NCBI GenBank assembly: GCA_016841425.1
Contig: JAENZE010000010.1
Coordinates: 94,067-158,066 of the forward strand
Origin: Syntrophomonas sp.
GTDB taxonomy: Bacteria > Bacillota > Syntrophomonadia > Syntrophomonadales > Syntrophomonadaceae
Length of the DNA: 64,000 nucleotides
Direction of reading: 5' to 3'
Every line of letters starts with the position of its first letter. Position 1 is the first letter of the stretch. Positions 17,425-24,116 of the stretch are shown one piece after another. The position numbers and the translations under genes are program-made. The notes beneath the pieces were generated by a model. The model searched no databases. It was given only the letters and a program-made list of their open reading frames with translations, and was not told where the DNA came from.

Positions 17425-18462
17425 CTACTGCTGCAGCCACAAGACTATAGTAACTTTTTCTGCCTGCTGCTTGAATGCTCCCAGCTTGTCAAACAGGGAT
17501 TTAATCTCGCTGTCCAGGAGCTGAATCTCATCGGCATCCTCACTGCCGGATTTTTGCTGGTTCAAATTATTATACTGATCCAGAGTATTCTGATATGCGG
17601 TGGATATATCCTTGTAGTCCTCCTGTTCACTGAGTATATCACCCAGGCTGCGCAGACTAGCCATCATAGACGCTTCATTATCCCGGGCCACTACTATTTT
17701 AACCTGCTGGTAAGTGATGTCGTCTTTGCTCTGCTGCCCCAGGTTTTCGGTTTGTGCTCCTAACCCCTGGGCTGTCTTGATAGCTTGATCATACGAAGAA
17801 GAAATCTCAGCCCGGGCGGCTATTTTTACCAGGGTAGTCTTAATATTTTGCTGATCCTCGCTCAATAGAACCGGAGCATTTTCACCAGGCTCGGGATCGG
17901 GATTATCTACTGCCGGGTCGTTATCAATTACATCTGAGATGGGCTGGGTATCGGCAATATTATCTTGATCGTTAATATCTGAATTACTATTCCCATTAGA
18001 TGGTTGAATATCAATATCATTATTATCGGCATTATCGGCATTATCGGCTGGGTTGACCTTGTTTCCGCTATCACTGCTTATTATCGGTGACGGTTCATGT
18101 TCAGCCATCTGTATCAGGGGAGGCAGAGCATAGGTATAGGAAGTAAAAGCCAGCAACACAACTGCAGCAGCACTGGCCGCCATCTTTTTCCAGCTTCGCT
18201 TCAAGCGAACCAAAACTGCTGAACGGCCAGTCCCCGGTTTTTCAGTTATACGCTGCATAACCGAATCTTTAAAGCCATCAGGCGCCGGAATAATGTTCTT
18301 GCCTGCTGACCGGAACAAACTGGAAATTTGCATCATTTCCTGATAGTTCTGCCGACAGCTCTCGCATTCCTCCAGGTGGGCAATGAACATTAGAGCGGAA
18401 TTACCCTCCAGCTCACCATCCATGTATGGAGATATGAAATTTTTAGCTTCTTTGCAATTCAT
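17425..18462 (-). CDS. Anti-sigma factor with zinc finger and DUF4349-like exterior domain
   Basis: Membrane-bound partner of the ECF sigma factor encoded 20 bases upstream, 345 residues. The cytoplasmic N-terminus is a ZAS zinc-finger domain with C3, H29, C33 and C36 (HLEECESC). One membrane helix lies at about 92-112 (AASAAAVVLLAF). Outside follows a low-complexity Asn/Asp linker and then a coiled-coil-rich domain like DUF4349 (ISSSYDQAIKTAQGLGAQTE to the end), which may sense envelope stress. Translation coupling with the sigma gene is likely. Readthrough would run into the antisense strand of the small toxin locus. Confidence 0.88.
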   Translation of the reverse strand: MNCKEAKNFISPYMDGELEGNSALMFIAHLEECESCRQNYQEMMQISSLFRSAGKNIIPAPDGFKDSVMQRITEKPGTGRSAVLVRLKRSWKKMAASAAAVVLLAFTSYTYALPPLIQMAEHEPSPIISSDSGNKVNPADNADNADNNDIDIQPSNGNSNSDINDQDNIADTQPISDVIDNDPAVDNPDPEPGENAPVLLSEDQQNIKTTLVKIAARAEISSSYDQAIKTAQGLGAQTENLGQQSKDDITYQQVKIVVARDNEASMMASLRSLGDILSEQEDYKDISTAYQNTLDQYNNLNQQKSGSEDADEIQLLDSEIKSLFDKLGAFKQQAEKVTIVLWLQQ

Positions 18463-18482
18463 AGGTGATCACGCCTTCGTCA

Positions 18483-19064
18483 TTAATTATCTATCCAATG
18501 CCCTCTAGCCAATTCCTTTTTGAGGGCTTTTCTACCCCGACTGATACGAGATTTTACTGTACCTAATGACCAGCCCGTTATACTGCTGATTTCCTCATAG
18601 CTGTATCCTTCCAGTTCCCTGAGCACCAGGGCAATTCGATAGTCGTAATGCAGCCTATCCAGGGCCGAGTTCAGCAGATCCTTTAATTCCCTGCGTTCCA
18701 TTTCATCCAGGGGATTTTCCTGGCTGGCGGCCAGTTCCCGAAATAACAATCCTTCCCCGTTAGTTAAGGGTTCATCCAGCGAAAAGGTTATTACTTTCCG
18801 ATTCCGGCGTACATGGTTAATCCACAGATTAACTGCTATCCTATGCAGCCAGGTGCCGAAATTGGCACTAAAACGGAACGACTTAATTTTATTAAAAGCC
18901 TGCACGAACACATCCTGGGCGAGATCCTGGGCATCATGCTCATTGCCGGTCAGATGACAGCAGTGAGTAAAAACCCGGTCCTGGTACAGCGCAACCAGTT
19001 CTTCAAAAGCCAGCAAGTCATTCTGCTGAGCCTTTTTAATCAATTCTTCGACTGGTGGTATCAA
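18483..19064 (-). CDS. ECF RNA polymerase sigma factor, SigW/RpoE-like
   Basis: Alternative sigma factor of 193 residues. Region 2 includes DAQDLAQDVFVQAFNKIKSFR and the -10 recognition segment ANFGTWLHRIAVNLW. Region 4 has a helix-turn-helix, YSYEEISSITGWSLGTVKSRI, that reads the -35 box. It starts with TTG at 19064. Its own upstream region carries GGGAAC and GTCTAA spaced as in two sites before the surface-protein gene at 20.2 kb, so it probably activates itself and that gene when released from its anti-sigma partner. Confidence 0.93.
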   Translation of the reverse strand: MIPPVEELIKKAQQNDLLAFEELVALYQDRVFTHCCHLTGNEHDAQDLAQDVFVQAFNKIKSFRFSANFGTWLHRIAVNLWINHVRRNRKVITFSLDEPLTNGEGLLFRELAASQENPLDEMERRELKDLLNSALDRLHYDYRIALVLRELEGYSYEEISSITGWSLGTVKSRISRGRKALKKELARGHWIDN

Positions 19065-19108
19065 AACTCAACCCACTCCTGGTCCAATCGGAAAAGTCCG
19101 ACTAGTTA

Positions 19109-19138
19109 TTAGACAATATAGTTGATGAAAAAGTTCCC
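19109..19138 (-). promoter_or_regulatory. ECF-type promoter of the sigma/anti-sigma operon
   Basis: On the minus strand GGGAAC (19138-19133) followed by a T-run, then 18 bases after the C, GTCTAA (19114-19109). It is the same arrangement as at 19729 and 19905. GGAACTT and TCTAA resemble RpoE-type ECF consensus elements. It would start transcription about 35 bases before the sigma start codon, indicating autoregulation. Confidence 0.75.
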
Positions 19139-19338
19139 ATATATTTAATAGGCAATAAAAAATTTTTATTTCATAAGTATTTTATTAAACAGTAAAAATG
19201 AAATTATTAATGTTCCTGAGCCAACAGCTAGTAGTAATTATAACATTTTCTGCTGTTTTAAGTGTTAAGAGGAAATATTTATATGGATTACCTTATGGCA
19301 CTATTTATGTTAAGGCAGCATTTAATTCTTATGGAGAA

Positions 19339-19364
19339 GTAGCGGAGAATTTATTCTCCGCTGA
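19339..19364. repeat. Palindromic repeat, AGCGGAGAAT family (copy 1)
   Basis: AGCGGAGAAT, two central T, then ATTCTCCGCT: an inverted repeat able to form a 10-12-pair stem. Other copies are at 19593-19618, 44105-44130 and 46049-46074. The flanking sequence TGTTAAG(G/A)(C/T)AGCATTTAA before it is shared with copy 2, so the repeated unit here is longer, about 70 bases. Confidence 0.8.
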
Positions 19365-19400
19365 GAGCGAAGCAGAGAACTGAAGTGACTCCTGGCAGGG

Positions 19401-19527
19401 GCTGTGTGGAAACACAGTTCGGGGAAACCGCCTAGTATAACGTTGCGCCCAAAAACTAGGCATCGCTGCTGTGTGGAAACATAGTTCAGGGAAACCGCAA
19501 CATTAAGTTTCAGGCGGTTTTCTTACA
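19401..19527 (+). ncRNA. Tandem structured RNA candidate of unknown class
   Basis: Two 31-base segments, 19401-19431 and 19468-19498, are identical at 29 positions and 67 bases apart. Each begins with a hairpin of CTGTGT, GGAA loop, ACACAG (second copy ACATAG) followed by TTC(G/A)GGGAAACCGC. After copy 1 CCTAGT and ACTAGG can pair. After copy 2 the GAAACCGC pairs with GCGGTTTTC at about 19513-19521, a terminator-like ending with TTTTCTT. No coding frame is convincing. It could be a tandem riboswitch-like element or small RNA. I do not match it to a class I know. Confidence 0.45.
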
Positions 19528-19592
19528 TTAGAGGAGAATTAATTATCCGTTACTACTTAATGTTAAGATAGCATTTAAACTTGTAGAGTAGG

Positions 19593-19618
19593 GTAGCGGA
19601 GAATTCATTCTCCGTTGC
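19593..19618. repeat. Palindromic repeat, AGCGGAGAAT family (copy 2)
   Basis: GTAGCGGAGAAT, TC, ATTCTCCGTTGC. Relative to the perfect copies the right arm has two changes, both of which still pair as G-U in RNA. A more degraded relative (AGGAGAATTAATTATCCG) lies at about 19533-19551. Confidence 0.75.
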
Positions 19619-19728
19619 AACTACAAAGGATTTGCATTTCTTAACCCCTATCCTGTGTTAGCTTATTATGCCATAATGACCATTAACCATGCCGCTTGTA
19701 AATATATGAAAAATATGTATGGCTATAG

Positions 19729-19757
19729 GGAACTTTTTTTTGCCCATCACAGTCTAA
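19729..19757 (+). promoter_or_regulatory. ECF-type promoter, distal, for the surface-protein gene
   Basis: GGGAAC ending at 19733, a run of eight T, and GTCTAA at 19752-19757, with exactly 18 bases between GGAAC and GTCTAA. It is the same structure as before the sigma gene. It would give a leader of about 400 bases to the gene at 20162. Confidence 0.65.
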
Positions 19758-19828
19758 ATAACAACAGGCTGGTTATTAATCCAACCGTTGCCTGTTATAG
19801 TTGGGATTGGACAAAATAACAGTTACAT

Positions 19829-20160
19829 AAAGGAGGGGAAAAAGAGTAATATAACGGCAGAAAGACTTGTTTATATCTCTAAAGGAAAAAAAATTCTTTT
19901 TACGGGAACTTTTTTGTAATTAATTTTGTCTAACTAGTTGTATAAAAATCTGGAGACTGATGGTTTTATTGCCAGACAGGCCAGACTAAGGAAAACCGGT
20001 ACAATCTGATGATAAATAAAATACCGGTAGGTAAAGGAGGGGAGACGGTAACAACTATCGCGAACGGTGCGATCACCGTTGATTACCTTTAGAAGAATAG
20101 GGTTTAACCCTGATCACCTGAACGAAATTATTCTAATTATTCAAATAAGGAGGGAAATTA
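19829..20160 (+). promoter_or_regulatory. Long 5' leader of the surface-protein gene with stem-loops and stray Shine-Dalgarno-like motifs
   Basis: No gene is seen between 19065 and 20161 apart from the elements listed. The leader downstream of the proximal promoter contains AAAGGAGGGGA at 20033-20043 with no start codon in range; the same motif lies at 19829-19839 behind the distal promoter. Hairpins: ACCGGTA (19995-20001) with TACCGGT (20022-20028); GGTAA (20047-20051) with TTACC (20083-20087) enclosing AACGGTG-CGAT-CACCGTT (20063-20080). Orphan ribosome-binding-like sites are known to stabilise some abundant mRNAs by parking ribosomes or RNase J blocks; that role is inferred here. The true ribosome-binding site is AAGGAGGG at 20147-20154. 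Confidence 0.5.
19905..19933 (+). promoter_or_regulatory. ECF-type promoter, proximal, for the surface-protein gene
   Basis: GGGAAC ending at 19909, a T-run, and GTCTAA at 19928-19933 with an 18-base spacer. The extended match with the sigma-gene promoter includes the T-run and the T before GTCTAA. Transcription would begin near 19941, about 220 bases before the start codon. Confidence 0.72.
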
Positions 20161-20161
20161 A

Positions 20162-22291
20162 TTGCTAAAAAGAACAAACAAGAAATTAGCATTACTATTA
20201 GTTCTTACCATGCTGGCAACCATGTTTGTTGGCGTAGGCGCAGCCAGTGCAGCACAGGAATATGCAGTAATCGACAGCAGCTACACCTATGTGGAGGCTG
20301 AAGATGCCCAACCTGCAGGTGTAATCGACATCACCATGGGTGAAGACTATGTCGCGGCAAATCTTAGCGACATTTACGTTGAAGTTACCCTGCCCGAGGG
20401 TGTAGAATTTACTGATACTGCTACCTTGGATCTTAATAATGGCGATGACACACTGGTATTGTTAGGCGCTGCAGCTGAGGGAGTAGATTCAGCACTATTT
20501 TATTATAATGCAGTACCAGGTGCTGTTGATGATGTGGCTGAAATAGCAGCTATCGATCTGGATATCGACTCTGATGTAACCGGCAGCATTAAAGCCGAAG
20601 TCAGAGTATGGGGTGTAAATGGCGATTCAATCGTATGGGATATCACCGACGATGTAACTATTGCTAAAGTTGCCGCTGGTGACGTTACCGTTAGCGTTGC
20701 TTCTGCCAAGGCTCTGACCCCGGGTGCTGGTAAAACTGGTGCCAAGATCACCATCAAGGAAACCAGCCCGGGCGCTCTCAGCACAACCAATGGCGGAGAT
20801 ATTTTCCTGACCGTTAAAGCTACTGGTGTTAAGTGGGATACCACTATGGGTGCTCCTGTAACATCAGGTATTACCCTGGATGCTATTGATGCTGACGATG
20901 ACTACAGCAACAATGACAAGACCTTACATCTGACTGTAGACACAGCTTCCACTATAGTAAATGGCAAAATCGAAATCACTCCTAAACTGATAGTAGAGCC
21001 GAGCGCTTCCGGTGAGGTTATTATCCAGGTTAAGGGTGATGACATCGATACTACTGACGTGGTAGTTGGTAATGCCGGAACAGCCGGTATAGTAGTAACT
21101 GTTGAAAAAGATGACAAAGATAAAGTATACGCAGGCCGTACTGCTGATTTTGAACATGTCAAGATTACTCTTGATGCTGATACTATCTGGAGAATTGGTG
21201 ATTATTTCACCATGACCCTGCCGGCTGGCGTAAAATGGCAGGATGTTGCTGCTCCTATAGATGATAGTATTGATGATGTTGACATCCTTAAATTTGCTGG
21301 ATTATATAATAACGACCAGACCGCATGGTTCTCAGTTACCGGCGCTACCATAGGTGATGATATTGAACTGACTGACCTGCAGATCCTGGCTGATTACAAT
21401 GCAGTACCTGGTGACCTGGAAGTTACCTTTGGTGCAAAAGTAACCGGAACTTATAAGATCGGTACTGTTGCTCAGCAGTTTACTGTTGCAGCTGACCCGC
21501 TTAATCTCCCGGTAAACACTGCTGATATCCCTGGCAATACGATTACTATTACTGAAACTGCTGCTGGTGCTATCCTGGCAACTGACAATGATGATGATGA
21601 TGCAGATGCTCCTGATGCCCTGGACATCGTTCTGCCGATGGGTGTTGTTTTTGCCGGTGTTCCCGATGTTGATGTTGTAGACGGCGACCTGGAAATTGGT
21701 GATGTTGAAGTAGTTGATGACGATACTCTGCGCATCCAGATAGAGGCAAAAAGCAACCTGGCCAGTGTAATCGAAATCACTGACATTACCTATAGTGTTG
21801 ACAACCGTGCTGCTGCTGGCGACATAAATGCCAAAGTTGGTAAAGAGCTGAACATGAACAGCACCAATCCTCTGGCTACCTTCAAAATAGGTAAGATAGT
21901 TTCCGCAACCAGCGTTCCCGCATCAAGCTTTGTGATTGGTGCAACCACCTACACCATTGATGGCGTAGAATATACCATGGACGTAGCTCCTTTCATCTCC
22001 GGTGACAGAACTTTCATGCCGATCCGCTACGTAGCATATGCACTCGGAGTTTCCGAAGCTAATGTACTCTGGGATGGGGCCAGCCAGACTGTTACTCTTA
22101 TGAAGGGCGACAAAATTGTACAGATTAAGGTTGGCAGCACTCAGCTGCTGGTCAACGGCGCTGCCATTACCATGGACGTAGCTCCTGTAAATGTAAATGG
22201 CCGTGTATGTCTGCCCATCCGCTTTGTAGCACAGGCATTCGGTGCTACTGTAGGTTGGGATGGAGCAACTCAGACTGTAACCATCGACTAA
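20162..22291 (+). CDS. Abundant secreted surface protein with copper-amine-oxidase-N-like C-terminal domain
   Basis: Exported protein of 709 residues, starting with TTG behind AAGGAGGG. A signal peptide (KRTNKKLALLLVLTMLATMF, cleavage about ASAA) is followed by a highly acidic beta-rich body with repeated DITLP/ITITE-type strands and an Asp tract near 480 (TDNDDDDADAPD). The last 120 residues contain two repeats of the Cu_amine_oxidN1 domain (TFMPIRYVAYALG, VLWDGASQTVTL; CLPIRFVAQAFGA, VGWDGATQTVTI), a common wall-associated module despite its name. Codon use is regular and the terminator is strong, as for a highly expressed S-layer-like protein. That it forms the S-layer is inference. Confidence 0.8.
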   Translation: MLKRTNKKLALLLVLTMLATMFVGVGAASAAQEYAVIDSSYTYVEAEDAQPAGVIDITMGEDYVAANLSDIYVEVTLPEGVEFTDTATLDLNNGDDTLVLLGAAAEGVDSALFYYNAVPGAVDDVAEIAAIDLDIDSDVTGSIKAEVRVWGVNGDSIVWDITDDVTIAKVAAGDVTVSVASAKALTPGAGKTGAKITIKETSPGALSTTNGGDIFLTVKATGVKWDTTMGAPVTSGITLDAIDADDDYSNNDKTLHLTVDTASTIVNGKIEITPKLIVEPSASGEVIIQVKGDDIDTTDVVVGNAGTAGIVVTVEKDDKDKVYAGRTADFEHVKITLDADTIWRIGDYFTMTLPAGVKWQDVAAPIDDSIDDVDILKFAGLYNNDQTAWFSVTGATIGDDIELTDLQILADYNAVPGDLEVTFGAKVTGTYKIGTVAQQFTVAADPLNLPVNTADIPGNTITITETAAGAILATDNDDDDADAPDALDIVLPMGVVFAGVPDVDVVDGDLEIGDVEVVDDDTLRIQIEAKSNLASVIEITDITYSVDNRAAAGDINAKVGKELNMNSTNPLATFKIGKIVSATSVPASSFVIGATTYTIDGVEYTMDVAPFISGDRTFMPIRYVAYALGVSEANVLWDGASQTVTLMKGDKIVQIKVGSTQLLVNGAAITMDVAPVNVNGRVCLPIRFVAQAFGATVGWDGATQTVTID

Positions 22292-22310
22292 TACCTAAAT
22301 CGATTCCTGA

Positions 22311-22343
22311 AATAGCCCGGTTTTAAACCGGGCTATTTTTTTT
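22311..22343 (+). terminator. Strong intrinsic terminator of the surface-protein gene
   Basis: AATAGCCCGG and CCGGGCTATT pair across a TTTTAAA centre (up to 13 pairs), followed by an eight-base T-run. It starts 20 bases after the stop codon. Confidence 0.92.
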
Positions 22344-22474
22344 ATAATTATGTAAGTATTACATAATTACTCAACTGTCGTACTTGTCCCACTGGCGAGT
22401 TTTATGAGGAGCCCACAGGACCTTCCCGCTAAAGCGGGACTACTGGTGTACCTGCATTTCATTGTGGTACGATC

Positions 22475-22611
22475 AAGGGTGCAACATTAATTACGACCAG
22501 CGGGAGTATCAGTAGTGCCCAAGGGTGCAACATTAATTACGACCACCGGGAGTATCAGTAGTGCCCGCAGCCTTAATAGTGACCAACGGGAACATCAGCA
22601 ACATTATTAGT
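22475..22611. repeat. 46-bp tandem repeat, two near-perfect units plus a degenerate third
   Basis: Units at 22475-22520 and 22521-22566 both read AAGGGTGCAACATTAATT ... GGGAGTATCAGTAGTGCCC and differ at one base; a third unit at about 22567-22611 (ACCAACGGGAACATCAGCAAC) is diverged. The surrounding spacer 22344-22752 also contains smaller inverted pieces (CCCGCTAAAGCGGG near 22426, CGGGGTAGTACCCG near 22650). I see no gene in it. Confidence 0.8.
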
Positions 22612-22752
22612 GCAGTAACAAAGTGAATGCACATCAGTCGTCCCGCTTCGGGGTAGTACCCGAAGGGTGAAGGGTGACGGCGGGACAAAGTATAATGCTC
22701 GCCACTCCGAAGCTGTTTACCATCTGCGCAAGTTGAGATAATAAGTAAATCA

Positions 22753-22782
22753 TTGACCCGCCGGTCGGCTGAAGTATATAAT
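22753..22782 (+). promoter_or_regulatory. tolC promoter with overlapping candidate TetR operator
   Basis: TTGACC (22753-22758) and TATAAT (22777-22782) are 18 bases apart. GACC-CGCC-GGTC (22755-22766) overlaps the -35 box and spacer; a nearly identical palindrome, GACC-AGCC-GGTC, lies before the adaptor gene at 25.9 kb. Such GACCNNNNGGTC sites are typical for TetR family repressors. The TetR gene at 30.4 kb in the same cluster is the obvious candidate. Confidence 0.75.
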
Positions 22783-22821
22783 CATAGTATACGAATAATA
22801 CATAATCGGGGAGGAATTAGC

Positions 22822-23937
22822 ATGCGCAAGTGCATGGCAGCGATATTAATGGCATGTTTTCTGCTGGTCGGGATAGCTCCGGGAGCAGAAGCATCTGACG
22901 ACATTACCTCAACTGGAAGCGAACAGGCCATTCTTAGCATGGAGGAAGCAGTAAGAATGGCCCTGGATAATAGTCAGGAATTGAAGCAGTCTGATCTGGC
23001 CGTGGAAGCCGCTGCCATAACCCGGGATGAGGTCTGGGATGCGGCCAACGCATTTTTAATGGCGACCTACGTACCCGGTACTGATTTGCATGTAAGTGTT
23101 CCTACGGATTCAGATCCTAGCGGGGCAGTATACCAGACTAATTATGCCTGGATGGCGAAGAAAAAAGCTTATGAGACAAAGGCTGAAGCAGTAGCCTATA
23201 CGGCCCAGCAGAACTACCTGGCGGTTCTGACTGCCCTCAATAATTATGAAGCTAAACGCCTGGCCGCTGAAAGGGATAGTGAGAACCTGCGCATAGCCCG
23301 AATAAAGCTGCAGCTGGGCATGATTACACAACTGGATTTATCGGGCATTTTAGCCCAGTCTACCGCCTCGCAGGCAGGCTTTATAAGTGCCGGGCAGAAT
23401 CTGGATAAAGCTTATGCGGAACTGGCAGATTATGTTGGCCTGACCCATGATACTAAGCCGGTATTGGAAGACAAATTGATGTTTTCCCAGCTGGAAGTTG
23501 ATGACCTGGAAGCAGCCATTAACACGATAATTGGTAACAGTCCCTCGGTATGGCTGGCCGAAGAAGCGGTACGGCTGGAGGAACAGACCTCGGGCTTGGA
23601 CTCCTGGGAGCTGGATAAAGTCAATAAAGACGAGGCACTGGTGAATGTGGAAATTGCTCGGGAGAGCTTGAAGCAGGCGATTCGGCAGCTGTATTATACC
23701 ACCAAACAGCTGGAAGAATCTTATGCTGCTGCCCTGCAGGGAGTAGAGGTAGCTGAACGGGCTTTGGCTACCAGTCAGCTGTTGTATGAGGTAGGCCTGG
23801 GTACTAAAGCAGATGTTCTATCTGCCGAGGCAGCTCTGAGTGCGGCCCGCGGAGATGCCCAGACTGGTTTGCAGAACCTGGTCTATCAGCACTACCTGTT
23901 AAAATTAGCCTTTGAAAAGCCCTGGAGCGCCAGTTAA
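22822..23937 (+). CDS. TolC-family (OEP) protein, short form
   Basis: Exported protein of 371 residues related to outer-membrane efflux proteins. I start it at the ATG at 22822 behind GGGGAGGA, not 69 bases upstream. A signal peptide ends near PGAEA. Two helical OEP repeats follow: LSMEEAVRMALDNSQELKQSDLAVEAA with the long helix to about 185, and the second from DLEAAINTIIGNSPSVWLAEEA to LLYEVGLGTKADVLSAEAAL. It is about 100 residues shorter than classic TolC, and the segments that normally form the beta-barrel strands are very short in repeat 1 and apparently absent in repeat 2. It heads an efflux gene cluster. Whether it spans an outer membrane is doubtful. Confidence 0.8.
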   Translation: MRKCMAAILMACFLLVGIAPGAEASDDITSTGSEQAILSMEEAVRMALDNSQELKQSDLAVEAAAITRDEVWDAANAFLMATYVPGTDLHVSVPTDSDPSGAVYQTNYAWMAKKKAYETKAEAVAYTAQQNYLAVLTALNNYEAKRLAAERDSENLRIARIKLQLGMITQLDLSGILAQSTASQAGFISAGQNLDKAYAELADYVGLTHDTKPVLEDKLMFSQLEVDDLEAAINTIIGNSPSVWLAEEAVRLEEQTSGLDSWELDKVNKDEALVNVEIARESLKQAIRQLYYTTKQLEESYAAALQGVEVAERALATSQLLYEVGLGTKADVLSAEAALSAARGDAQTGLQNLVYQHYLLKLAFEKPWSAS

Positions 23938-23966
23938 AAAATGAAGATATAATTGTAATGGACCCA

Positions 23967-23995
23967 GCGGTTGGATTGATCCAGCCGCCTTTCTT
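23967..23995 (+). terminator. Probable terminator after the TolC-like gene
   Basis: GCGGTTGGAT and ATCCAGCCGC (23967-23988) form a ten-pair stem with one G-U, followed by CTTTCTTATAT. The weak T-run suggests partial termination before the protease gene. Confidence 0.5.
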
Positions 23996-24116
23996 ATATA
24001 TAGATAGGCTAATTCCAAGATATACTCGCTGATACATATAGATGTATCACAGACAGTAACATCCAGGGAATGCTCAATCAAGCATTTATTGGAAAATTAA
24101 GCAGAGGAGATATGCT

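Noticed and set aside
19198..19383. 61-codon open frame (MKLLMFLSQQ...)
   Set aside because: No ribosome-binding site, and its end runs through the palindromic repeat at 19339; composition follows the AT-rich spacer.
20068..20169. Leader peptide frame (GTG) overlapping the surface-protein start
   Set aside because: The nearest Shine-Dalgarno-like sequence is about 24 bases away, and the frame covers a hairpin; translation is not supported.
20162..22291. Copper amine oxidase enzyme
   Set aside because: Only the small N-terminal-type domain repeats are present; there is no catalytic amine oxidase domain or topaquinone motif.
22475..22611. CRISPR array
   Set aside because: Only two or three contiguous units with no spacers, and no cas genes in the window.
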